This document shows positions 48,676-59,287 of a DNA stretch of 64,000 bases, one piece after another. This DNA comes from Paramacrobiotus metropolitanus (taxonomy: Eukaryota > Tardigrada > Eutardigrada > Parachela > Macrobiotidae): assembly GCF_019649055.1 (NCBI RefSeq), contig NW_026570279.1, positions 62,001-126,000 of the forward strand. Direction: 5' to 3'. The notes under the pieces are model-generated. The model did not search any database, was not told the origin of the DNA, and saw nothing but the letters and a program-made list of their open reading frames with translations. Each line of letters starts with the position of its first letter. The stretch's first letter is position 1. The position numbers and the translations under genes are program-made.

Positions 48676-50437
48676 TAGTGGGTATTCTGCACGTGTTGCA
48701 AATATTGTTGATGTGGTCATTCTTTTCAATTAGCGTATCCCGCAGTATCTCCACGATATCCTTTGCGTATTCTCAGTGCATCCCGTAATTAGGTTTTCTT
48801 AGTGTTCATAGCTTTTCTTAGATTCCTTATTAGGTTTTTTAAGAGGTTCATGTGGGATACATTTGAACTGCAGAGATACGGCAGCAATCGAACAGATGTG
48901 AGAAAATTGTAAGGATACCGTGGGAAACGACGGGATACCGTCGGTACAAGCAAAAAAACATGTCTCAAAAATTATACGTGTACGAAGTCATCCATATCTA
49001 TGGTGATACACCGTTATCGTAAAGGAAGACATCATAGATCACGTAAAACTGGTGGATCATAGCCCACCAGTTTTAGGTTCTAGTCAAACAATGGAATTGT
49101 AATATTTGATGAGGAGTAGGTACATAATAATTGTTGCGACTGAAAACTGATCAGGTGAAAACTGAAAACATTATACCGCGTTTTTATGCCAATGTAGTTC
49201 AGACTTGTGCATGCGGGCACTGCAGTGCACATGTGCACCTAATATTTCGGAGTCAATGATTGCATGGGCTCTAATGCCGGAGTTAATTTTGCGTTTGTTA
49301 TACCGCGTTGCGAAGTGGTTATGACTGTCAGACAGAGAGTTGCATTTAGAGGATTAATTTCTCTACGTTCTGGTATGTACGTAATGAGTCAAGTCTAATC
49401 TTATGAACGTTTTAAAATGCGTTTGAAGGAAATAGTCTTGTTTTGCTCTACGGCATCGTACTGCCAAACGAGGGTGGTGGCAGTATAACAGGAGATTTGG
49501 AATTTGGATCGTTTCGGTGAAGCTCTCCTTGAAACGCTTGCCTCAGCTTTTCTTGGACACTTTTAATAACAATTTGTAGAGAAATGAATTTTCCACATTT
49601 TGATACGAAGTGAGCAGGTAAATTGTCTGAGAAAACGCAGCAGGAGCTCAAAAGGCTTGTACCACTACATACGCCTATGTAAAATCTGACTCGGAAATAT
49701 CACCCGCGCAAGTGTCGTACACGGAATTTGCCAGGCCCGTCTGCACAAGACTAAAGCTCATTTGGAAGGTACCAACAGATGATTTCATCAGAAACGTGGT
49801 GATGTTCGTAATTACTGTGAAAGCAGTAAGGAAATTTTACGATGTGCCAGTAAAAGAAGTGTCAAGTTTAAGGACGGCTGCGTTGGTGTAATTTGAAGTA
49901 ATACTGTGAAATTCCGATATTCTTTTGTGGATGCGATATCCGGCTGACTCGAGCAATGAACTCAAATCTCTGGAAAGAAAGCTCTTTCTCTGCAGCACCC
50001 AGCACTTGCCTATTAATGAGTCGTTCTTGTTTTTTCGAGTTTAGGTGTCACTGAATGTTACATTAACAGCCACGTAATCTGCGATAAGGATTAAAACACC
50101 CGACGCCCGGAGAGTCCCACTGGTCAGAAATTAGATCCTTGTGGGCACAGCATCCACATCCTTACCTTGATGAAACATCAACAATACTGTAATTTTCATA
50201 GCTTTCCCTTTTATTAAACATACACTACATACAACAGCTATGTTTTATTATTCAGGTTGAGGTTCTCCTGTGGGTACCCTCGAGCCAGCATTCTGAACGT
50301 GATTGAATATCCACTATGGTTCATTACACCATTTTCTTTTAAATGAAATTTACTTGCGTCTAGCTCAGCGCTAAAGATATCATTGGGCTTTTTTTCCAGA
50401 GTAAAGAGTTTATCTGCCGCCTCAAAGAGCGTCGCGT
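48676..50437. other. Non-coding spacer, no gene seen
   Basis: Begins with GTATCC/GGATAC-rich sequence (48720-48950) related to the element at 44150-47975, then AT-rich sequence with a short inverted repeat AAAACTGGTGG...CCACCAGTTTT at 49046-49075. No recognised exon on either strand. Confidence 0.35.
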
Positions 50438-50831
50438 CCGCGGGTTGGGCACACCGACAACTCGCTGACGGTCATCTTGCTGACCGACAACTTGATGACG
50501 ACTATTTGCTGACCGACAAAATGTTGACCCGACAGTTTGTTGAAACAACAAATCGCTGAACGACATTTTGCTGAACGAAAGTTTGCTGACACCGACAATT
50601 TGCTGACGACATTTTGTTGACTGACAGAATGTTTACCCGACAACTTGCTTACTTACTAAATTGTTGACCGACATTTAGTTTTAGCAAGATGTCGGTCAGC
50701 CAGTTTGTAAAACAGCGAACTGTCGGTCAGCGATTTGTCGGTCAGCAAGCTGTGGTAGTCAGCAACAAGTTGGTCATCAAACTGTCGGTCAGCGAAATGA
50801 AGGTCATAGAGTTGTCGTGCTACCCGCGGGT
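50438..50831. repeat. Foldback built from tandem GCTGACCGACAA units
   Basis: The left half (50450-50690) carries about ten variants of GCTGACCGACAACTTGATGA on the plus strand. The right half (50690-50825) carries the inverted form (TGTCGGTCAGCGA). Ends CGCGGGTTGGGCACACCGAC at 50438 and inverted CGCGGGTAGCACGACAACTC at the right correspond. Small open frames through it are repeat artefacts. Confidence 0.7.
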
Positions 50832-51277
50832 TGCTCTAATCAACGATCACCAGCCGCAAGTATGCATGCGCTACAGATACGTATAAGAGTTCGGTACGAT
50901 TACTTTTGACATAACACCGAACCGTTTCTGTGTGATCTCGCACTGAGCAGCAGCATTCCGAAATATTTAAGTAACCTATTCAACCGCTTAGACTGCTAGG
51001 TTTCGACCTCAGACAGACTGTTAGAAAGCTGCCCGGCACATAGTAACAAACTCAGGTGATCTGGCAATCACCTGAGTTGGTTGCTGTGAAAAAGAAAATT
51101 TTTAGAAGTGAATGAAAATGGAAATTTTAAGTATTGCATGAACGAAAATTAAAATGAAAATTTTTAGTACTGCATGGCGCCCGATGGATCCGATTCTCTA
51201 AGGAAACAAATTCACAAGCCTTGGCCAATAAAACTCTTGAAAAGGTCTCTTAGATCGAGACATCTTAGATCGATCTG

Positions 51278-52339
51278 CTATGTTGCACCAGATCTTTCAG
51301 CGTCACGCGTGGACGGACGAGGATGCTGTACGGTATCCGTTACCTGTCGCGACCTCCCGCTGTTACCGTTCTTCTGCAGTCCTACGAGGGTCAGACAGAA
51401 ATTGCGCAATTCCTTCACGCTTATGAAGAGGATGATCGCATCGACAGCTGCCTGGGACTCCACAATCCAGTTTGCATAATGGTAAAATTCGTCAGGAAAA
51501 TAGAACCCCCCGAAATCAGCTGCCAGAAACCCAATAGAAGAAGGTGTCCAGCTGACACCAACAGTAACGGTCAGCAGCGTTAAAACCATAAACGCTGTCC
51601 TGTTCTCTTTGCTCAAAGCGTTTCGGCTGCTGATTGTATCTCTTCCGGTTATTTCCCAACCTGCTGGTTTAGTGCGTCTTAATTTGAGTGTTCTCCAAAG
51701 CAGGTACGGGTAACCTCCAAGAACAATCACAATCGGCAAATCGAATATACAGATCTCGACAGTCTGGGCGTACGTTGCCTGCGCCGCAAAATTCCAGTTG
51801 CATCCATACTTTTCGCCGGAACAGCGATAATAAAGCGAATCATTAATCATTAAAGGCAGATTTACCACGTGGAGCAGTATCCACATCCAAGCACATAACG
51901 CACCGGCCAAGAACGTCGAGTGATACATACGGTAATAGTGCGGTAAGGTCACAGCTGCTATTCGGTTACAGGTGATGAGAACTTGCGTCCAGATCATACA
52001 CGGGTTTATAGTTCCTATAGCGTAATAGTAAACGTTACAGACCGCATTTCCCGACCACCAATTTGGCTTGAGCCAGTGAATTATATCAGAAAATTCGGTT
52101 AGAATCAAGTAGAGAATATTGGACGCAAGCAGGCTGATAAGGTAAATGAAAAACGAGCGGTGCTGATTTGTTTTCAGAATCAGCACACTGCAAGCAGTTA
52201 TATTCAGCATAAAGGTGGAAATGCTGGTAAATACTCTGAAACCGGCTGGAAAGTTCCACGTAATGTTGGTTAGATTGCTGTCAAATTTCGGGGTGGTCAC
52301 GTTAGCTTCAGTCAGATTGCCAACTATGAAACTATTCAT
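51278..52339 (-). CDS. Orphan class A GPCR, complete single exon, 353 aa
   Basis: Starts MNSFIVGNLTEANVT with four N-glycosylation sites (N8, N13, N22, N25). Helices: TM1 about 33-55, TM2 63-87, TM3 100-127, TM4 142-165, TM5 192-215, TM6 249-273, TM7 286-307, then a 45-residue Ser/Arg-rich tail ending RDAERSGAT. Cys101 and Cys173 or Cys180 suit the TM3-ECL2 disulfide. TM3 ends CNRIAAV, so DRY is NRI (125-127); TM6 has SWTP (263-266) for CWxP; TM7 has DAIILF where NPxxY is expected. The whole frame is intact and intronless, as in lineage-expanded orphan receptors of small invertebrates. Ligand cannot be named. No clear promoter or polyA site picked out. Confidence 0.88.
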   Translation of the reverse strand: MNSFIVGNLTEANVTTPKFDSNLTNITWNFPAGFRVFTSISTFMLNITACSVLILKTNQHRSFFIYLISLLASNILYLILTEFSDIIHWLKPNWWSGNAVCNVYYYAIGTINPCMIWTQVLITCNRIAAVTLPHYYRMYHSTFLAGALCAWMWILLHVVNLPLMINDSLYYRCSGEKYGCNWNFAAQATYAQTVEICIFDLPIVIVLGGYPYLLWRTLKLRRTKPAGWEITGRDTISSRNALSKENRTAFMVLTLLTVTVGVSWTPSSIGFLAADFGGFYFPDEFYHYANWIVESQAAVDAIILFISVKELRNFCLTLVGLQKNGNSGRSRQVTDTVQHPRPSTRDAERSGAT

Positions 52340-53570
52340 GCTGGCTTAAATTGCTGGAAACATGTTCTATTCGATTTATCAGTTTTTTGGGCACTAATAA
52401 CTTAAAGTTTGGAATATATCCACACTGTGCAGAAGGTTTAATGGACATTGTGATCACTTTCTGCCCGGTGAGGATGTTTACAGCACAACGCACTCCGGAA
52501 GTCCGTGTGTGTAATCCAATTAATTCCGCTTTCTCTGCTTAAGTCGCAGATGGTCTTCGCGAGCATCTGCATTTATATATGGTAAGACCGTAAGTGCCCT
52601 CGACAGCACAAGGGGCGCAGAAAAGGAAAATCCATAAAGGAAGGAATATCTCAGTATCATAAAAACGCAATACTACGACTTCGCTCGTAGATTGGTCAAA
52701 CTTACTGTACGGGTCAGTACTTTGATCACCCATGTATTATGATTTTTCAACTTCACTGAGATTTTAAAAAGTTATTTTCTATCCCTTTCACGTATTCAAC
52801 TTTTATTCTCTTTGCCAAGACACAGTATACGCTATGATAATTACCAATCTAAGTACCATTACTTGTATAACAAGTAATAACCAACATGATCACCAATCGC
52901 ACAAACGTCACAGAAACCTCGGAATCTCGCTTATTTTTACCTTACGCCGGACTTTCAGTTTATTCATTATCACTTAAAATGCAATATAGAAATTAAAAGT
53001 GTAAGTTGGAAACTTGTAACACAAGATTTAGGATAACGGATCATGTAACACGCCGCATGAGGGGCTGGTGATCAATGTACTGACCCGTACAGAAGGTTTG
53101 ACCAGTCTACGAGCGGAGTCGTAGTACACGTGGCAGTTAAAATTTTAAAGGTTGGCCTTTTCAACTGGTATAAACTTGGAAAGCGCACTATTGCGTGCAT
53201 TGGTTGAGGAACAAAGGTTGTTCGCCATCGGTTTTTTTACGGGTACTTGATTAATAAACAAACTACAACGAACAAATCTGCATTCGGTCTCGTTCCTGTT
53301 AATCATTTGCCATAGGAAAACGTATGCTTAAAGCGACCAGATTATTCGGCAAACCGAAGTACAATGGAAGACAAAATTTACTTAACTCCGGACCGTTAGC
53401 CGCTGTCGGCTTACAGCGCACACGATGAATTAGCGCCGCATATCCGTCGCTACAGCAGCTCACTGAGCAGAAGCGCGGCAGCCGTGTTCTCTCTGTTCTC
53501 TGTCTAAAGCTAAAGCCGCAAAACCGGTTCCGAGGTTAAGCAAATTTTGTCGTCCATTATATAAACAGTA
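52340..53570. other. 5' flank of the single-exon GPCR, no gene seen
   Basis: Should contain the promoter of the minus-strand receptor. The words GTACTGACCCGTACAG and TTGGTCAAACTTACTGTACGGGTCAG (52694-52720) recur inverted at 53075-53105, suggesting a small inverted-repeat insertion about 400-500 bp long (roughly 52555-53125). Confidence 0.35.
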
Positions 53571-53722
53571 GTGACGTTGCGCAGCGCGCATCTGGTGGCA
53601 GTTGCTTGCCGCTCGTCGCTTTTATCCAGTCTGTGCTCTGTCTATCAGAGATAGAGCGCAGACTGGATAAAAGCGACGAGCGACAAGCAACTGCCACCAG
53701 AAGCGCGTTTTCGCAACGTCAC
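53571..53722. mobile_element. 152-bp MITE, TA target site, near-full palindrome
   Basis: The ends GTGACGTTGCG and inverted CGCAACGTCAC are flanked by TA (53569-53570, 53723-53724). Arms continue through CAGTTGCTTGCCGCTCGTCG and CGCTTTTATCCAGTCTG to a centre at CTATCAGAGATAG. No coding capacity. Confidence 0.85.
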
Positions 53723-54055
53723 TAGTAAAGCACCAGCTGGCCGTATCGGGTCATCTATTCGCCGTTCCAAAAGCGGAAACGTCTCAGTTTAAATCGCTTT
53801 TAAATCGCGGATCAGTATCTGGTTGTGTGTTGTAGGTGTAATAACTTTTACCGGCACCAGTGCAGCTAGGTTTTCGATACAAATTCAGTTTACTGGGAAA
53901 GACTTTAAAACATGATTACAAAATGCACAACCTTCCGACATACTGTCAGAGCAGCGTTACATCAACGAAATTAAATTAAATCCTTCCTGTTTCCGTGCAC
54001 TAACAATACCTCAGTTACGGCACAGGTGTAGCTGCAATACGAGGGTATGACGGTA

Positions 54056-54230
54056 GCGCATGCCAGCAATCCCCTGTACTGGTGCTGTCACCCGCCTGGA
54101 GTGTGACGTTACGGCACTACACATGGCTGAATCTGGTGCGGTACATAAGCACCATGTTTAGCCACAACGTAAAGCTCCAGCCGGTTCACGGCAGCAAGGA
54201 CAGGGAGTGCTGGCATGCGCTACTGACATC
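54056..54230. mobile_element. 175-bp foldback related to the 540-2203 family
   Basis: AGCGCATGCCAGCAATCCCC at the left is answered inverted at the right (AGCGCATGCCAGCACTCCCT on the minus strand). Inner words GGAGTGTGACGTTACGGCA and inverted TGGAGCTTTACGTTGTGGC match the arm starts at about 595-615 and 2130-2150. It contains two arm ends joined head to head, with the middle of the element lost. Confidence 0.65.
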
Positions 54231-55814
54231 CCCTCGTATACATACTTGTATACCAGCGCGCTGTATTCTACCGGATCCAGATGTTGGGACCCGAAAAGTG
54301 ATTGCGGGTCCTCACCAGAGTACTGTATCCTTACTGTACCCTATTCTGTACCGCTGTATCAGTACCGCAGCTGTGCTGAATCGCTGTACATGTACTGTAT
54401 GCTATGCTGTAATCTTATCAAGGTAAAGATCTATATTATAACGTAAAACCCCGTACGATCTGGTCAGAACAAACCAAAAAATTAATCGAAAAACCGATAA
54501 CGCCATTCGATTCCGCATGTCTGGAAACTGTGTCACATGCATTTTGTTTTAAAAATTATTCGCTCCGGCTCCCGTGCCCCGTGCCGGTGCCGGTAGAACT
54601 GAAAGCTCAAGGTGACTTTGAAAATAATTTCGAAGTCCGGTTGCATGGAGAAAAAATCAGTAAATGTAAACTGGTACCTTTTTAGATCAGCAAATAAAAA
54701 ATATTTAAAATTTTGCTCCTATAAAACTAGAAAACCAGTAATATTAGCAGTAACACAAACGATGCTGCTAGAGGATTGGTTCGTTTCAATAAATCGTTAA
54801 CAATTTAAAGCGCTCAAAAACATGAGTTAAGAATAAGAACGCTCGTTAAAAGCCACCTGAAGGCAGCTGTAAAAGAAGCTGACCATCGCAATCGTTCAAA
54901 CGGGCTGACCTTTCACTGCAGTCCGAGCAAAACTAAGGACAGTAATTAATTAATCAGCATATACAGACCGTAAATTATTCCGTATAACGGAATAGTAATA
55001 CGGTATCCACATTCGAGATCTCTGTTATTACAAAAAAAGGGATACACGAACCCAGCTTTCCCGTGTAGAATCAGCGAAAACCGTTTCCATCATCTGAGCA
55101 CAGGTGAACGAGTGACCGAACTATCGCTGCTGTCCAGAGCACACGCCACACGGCCCGCTAGGTGAACGAGTAACCGAACTACCACTAGCATCTATTGCAA
55201 TCGTTCTTTACGTTGAAATTTTCTACCTCGTAGACTCAGAGTCGGGATGGAAAAGTTAACATAGATTCCTTTCTGAGTCAATGTGAATGCGTCAAGTTTA
55301 ATGTAAATGAGTGCACAAAGCCGTAAATTCACTTATTATCCTGTCTGCGTTTTAGCGCTACTTTCGGACCGTTTTGTTTTGCTGAAGGAATAAGATGTTA
55401 ACTAAACAGCTGATCGAAATCATTTGAATAAACCGGCCGTAGACTCGGACCACAAGAAACGCTGAGGCGAAGCCGAGGCTGTTTCTTGTAGTATCCTATG
55501 ATGTATCGCTGTATTCTCATAGTACAGTATCCTATATATCGCTCCGAGGCATAAGGTAGGGCTAATCTATCTTCGCTGGAATATTGTGTCCATTAATTTT
55601 GTTTTTATTGTAAGGATTTAAATTCAGCGTGGATGCTACAGTGGCCAGAATCCCTTACGATGTTGCCGCAATGGTTGATCCGATCTAGAATCTTGCCCAG
55701 TCTCCTTGCTGAAGTTGTTTCCCTACATTTGGATGCCGCACTGGTTCTGCTGTCAAGCGATCGGTGCTGCGCTTTTACAGTGTTACGCACAATGCACATC
55801 GTACAATGCTTACT
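54231..55814. other. Non-coding spacer, no gene seen
   Basis: Contains short GTACTGTATCC-like repeats (54310-54420) and a GTGAACGAGTGACCGAACTA / GTGAACGAGTAACCGAACTA direct repeat near 55103-55182. No recognised exon. Confidence 0.35.
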
Positions 55815-56099
55815 TACCGTAATTATCGAATTTGAAGCCCCCCCCCAAATACAAGCCCCCCCCGTAATTAGAGCCCACCCCAAGGTCGTTTGAAAGTTAT
55901 AAGCCCCCCCCCCCGAAATAGAGGCCCATGGGCTTAATTAAATACCATAAACCCCATATTAAAAAATGCCAAAAAGCTGGTTTGAAAAATTGAAGCCCCC
56001 CCCCCCCATAAATACAAGCCCATGCCCGTAATTGGAGCCCACCCCGTGGGTCATTTGAAATATTTGTGACACTGGGCTTCTAATTCGATAAATACGGTA
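55815..56099. mobile_element. MITE-like element with poly-C interior, second copy
   Basis: TACCGTAATTATCGAATTTG at the left and, on the minus strand from 56099, TACCGTATTTATCGAATTAG at the right. The interior consists of AAGCCCCCC and GTAATTGGAGCCCACCCC words, as in the member at 8095-8436. Confidence 0.65.
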
Positions 56100-56388
56100 T
56101 GTACAGTTTCAGATTATCTGAAGCCGTGACCAATGTTCGTCCTTTAACTGCACTACCGGAAAAAATTTGGAAAATGTATGTATATATGTACGAGATGGTA
56201 TATACGACGATTTTATGCACGAACGCGGACCGACAGATCAATTTTTGGCATACAAAATAAGTTAACTTTTGTATTTAATTGGCGCTTTTGAGATTCTGTT
56301 TCCTCTTTCGTTTCCAAGCATTTTTTCCAGGGTTAGTTTTCCTACGTTTAACCTGGTTTTAAACACTTCCCGAACCAGAGGTAGCTTA

Positions 56389-57000
56389 AATTATAGGCAT
56401 ACCGTACGATGTCTCGAAAAAAAACAGAGGCACTGGTACCGGCGGTCGGTATACCCACAAGACGGATGAAACTGGCGTGCGTATGTATACTGCAGGATAA
56501 GAAACGGTCACAGCGGGGTCCTTCAGAACAACCGTGGAGATACAGAAACGGCGCTTATGGGATACAAGTGGTATATGTACGCATACTGTGGGATACGGAG
56601 CGGGTACAGCGGGGTCTCTAAAGTGAACGATAGGGATACATAAAGGTCGCTTACGGGATACAGGTGGCATACGTAAGCATACTGTGGGATACGGAGCGGG
56701 TACAGCGGGGTCTCTAAAGTGAACGGCAGAGATACATAAAGGTCGCTTACGGGATACAGGTGGCATACGTAAGCATACTGTGGGATACGGAGCGGGTGCA
56801 GCGGGGTTTCTAAAGTGAACGGCAGGGATACACAAAGGTCGCTTACGGGATACAGGTAGCATACGTACGCATACTGTGGGATACGGGGCGGGTACAGCGG
56901 GGTCTCTAAACTGAATGGTAGGGATACATAAAGGTCGCTTACGGGATACAGGTGGCATACGTAAGCATACTGTGGGATACTATGGATACATCCGTTAGAG
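56389..57000. repeat. 96-bp minisatellite, about six copies
   Basis: The anchor GCATACTGTG recurs at 56581, 56677, 56773, 56869 and 56965, exactly 96 bp apart; a diverged unit starts at 56485 and a weaker one before it. A unit holds GATACGGAGCGGGTACAGCG, GGTCTCTAAAGTGAACGGCA and GGTCGCTTACGGGATACAGG. Because 96 is a multiple of three and units lack stops, two different minus-strand frames stay open across the array (190 and 171 codons). That is a property of the repeat rather than evidence of coding. Confidence 0.9.
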
Positions 57001-57625
57001 AGTGTCCTGAAAAATTTATCGTGTACTAACCGTGCCATAGGTGTAGATTAGATTGATTTGGCGTTTAACCAATGTTCATTTGTGTAACCAATTAAAAAAA
57101 CTCGCTTGCCTGTCCAGTAGGCCGTTATAAGGTTATTTCCCGCATAAAAGCAATCGTAAAGTTATTAAAAGTTCAGAATTATACCCGTATGACTGACTAA
57201 AGCCATTCTTCATTGCATTTTTATGGGGAAACACTGTTGCCTGCGCAAAAAGTGCACGCTTCAAACAAATTTTGTATCGCGTTAAAGTCGCCACAAAGAG
57301 TCGAAAACAGCGTTTAGTCTTCAGTTTCAATACTGAAATCCGATCCATATTCACTAATGAGCCAGTACACTCTCATATCACCTTTTCCCTGCAACCAGAT
57401 GCCAAATACAACCAATTATAATTATTGCGTGTATTACTACAGAAAAACATCGCACGGATAATTACTTTGATTTTCATTATCCCACGTATCTTCAGCTCAA
57501 AGTTCCCGGTTGTTACGAGATTGTTTCGTGTTCTCTCACTGCATTGAATCCGGAAAGCTACGAAAAGTGGAATCATTTCATAAAGACGGAAACACTTCAT
57601 AGAGCACGGTTCAAAATGATAGCTT

Positions 57626-58212
57626 TAAGGGATTAGGCCCGGTACATAGCCCAAACTTTGTGTGAAATAAAGTTTGCGCGTGCAACACCCGACTGCAAAG
57701 TTATGAGAGTAACAAAATTCTGAAAAGTTTAAACGCATTTCGGTGTACCAAAAGTCTCATCATGAACCGATCTCCTTCATATTTTGCATGTAAGTGCGCA
57801 TAGCCGTGCAGATCGTTCTTACACGGATCCAAAGTTCTAGCGTGTTGTTCACATTTTAAAATGAACGTCAAACTTTTAAAACTAATTTTAAAATTGGAAA
57901 AAAATCGTGGGTGTCCGAATCAGTTTATGAACTATCTTCATGGTTATGCATTTACGTGCAAAATTTGAAAGGGATCGTTTTAAAAGGTGACTTTTGGAGC
58001 ACCCGAACGCATACAACCTCGAATTCAGTTACCCTCATACCTCTGCAACCGGATGTTGCGCGCAAAAACACATTTCAGCCTCTGTGTTCAATCATTTGGC
58101 TACAAAATACCATAAAGCAATGCAAAATAGCGTTTGGGAGTGCGCGACAGCGAACATCCACGTCAATGCACACGAACATAGTGCTAATATGTACTGGGCC
58201 GAATCCCTTAAT
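57626..58212. mobile_element. 587-bp foldback, complete palindromic member of the 540-2203 family
   Basis: TTAAGGGATTAGGCCCGGTA at the left and inverted TTAAGGGATTCGGCCCAGTA at the right (minus strand). The arms continue through GCAACACCCGACTGCAAAGT with inverted GCAACATCCGGTTGCAGAGG, to an AT-rich centre near 57885 with TTTTAAAAT runs. It shows the palindromic layout of which 540-2203 is a larger version. Confidence 0.7.
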
Positions 58213-59287
58213 ATGTATTAGAGCTCGAGAGCGTAAATCTGACTCAACGAAGACGGACCAGAACACAAATTCTGTTTTGTTTATGAATGCTATCGCACTA
58301 TTCGTTTCGTAAAACTTCCGTACACAAAAAAAAATTTATCTTTTGAAAAGCGTCGCGTTCTGGGATTGTCGGTTCTGTCGGTTCTTCCTATCGTGTTAGG
58401 ATTTGTTGCTTTTGAAATTTAAGTAAATAAATTTTTTTCCTGGTATTCCATGATATTATATTAAGAAATCAACGTTGTAGGAGTCGAAATGACTTGTACT
58501 GTACATGGCGCTACGCGGGCGCTGACCAACAGAAAATTCGAGAAGCAGTTGAATCAAATGCAGCTAATAATACGCAACCGTTGCACTTCTGGTCTGGAAA
58601 CTTTCGAGCATCGTCTGGAAAAGCTTACATGCCGGATGCGCTTAGGATTTACGAACACAACTACACTCCTTGTTGGTCTTAAAAGCTGTACTTAAACTGC
58701 GCTGTATTATTTAGCTAAGGATGACTTACGAATGCCGGATGATTCCATTCTCGATGCCGTATTCACTGCAACAGGCAATAAGTCCCATCGTTGATACAAT
58801 ATTTACATGTAAAGTCAGTACAGGTACTCGTACCAGAAACAAGCAATCTGGAAAACTGATGTAGAGGAACCACGTTGCTACGAGCTATTCGAGATTTTAT
58901 GCTGGGAAAATTAATCCCAATGTGGCAAGAATGGCAGATCCTGAGATTTACACACCTGTACATAATCGACAGTTTACAGTTTTCCCGCTAAACTTGTATG
59001 TACTATGTACCCGAGCATGTTTGTAACGTATCGTTGTTTTCTTACCAGTATCGCCAAATCTGCAGAATCGAGGCAAGTGCAGTCCAACAACACCCCCAAC
59101 CACAGGCCCTGTTAGCACTGATCTTCAACTCCAAGCATTGATTTTTGTGCTAAATATTGTATACGTGAACTTGGATACAGACGCATATATTGTCGCATCA
59201 TGCATGTAACTGATGTGAGCAACTAAAAAGCCCTTAAAGTACAGCTTCGGCATAGCCTCCAACTGCTTTCTAAAAAGACGGGTTTAC
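58213..59287. other. Region 3' of the second cyclase copy, missing last exons
   Basis: The last cyclase exons (PRYCLFG region and C-terminus) should lie left of 59288, but I do not find them here. A plus-strand frame at 58494-58682 (KIREAVESNAANN, YMPDALRIYEHN) is open for 62 codons and looks moderately protein-like, but matches no family I know. Confidence 0.3.

Noticed and set aside
50360-50886. Short frames rich in SVSKLSVSA-type peptides
   Set aside because: They are translations of the GCTGACCGACAA tandem units.
56386-57038. Two long minus-strand open frames (190 and 171 codons) as a repeat protein gene
   Set aside because: They are different frames of the same 96-bp minisatellite. Both stay open only because the unit lacks stops and its length is a multiple of three.
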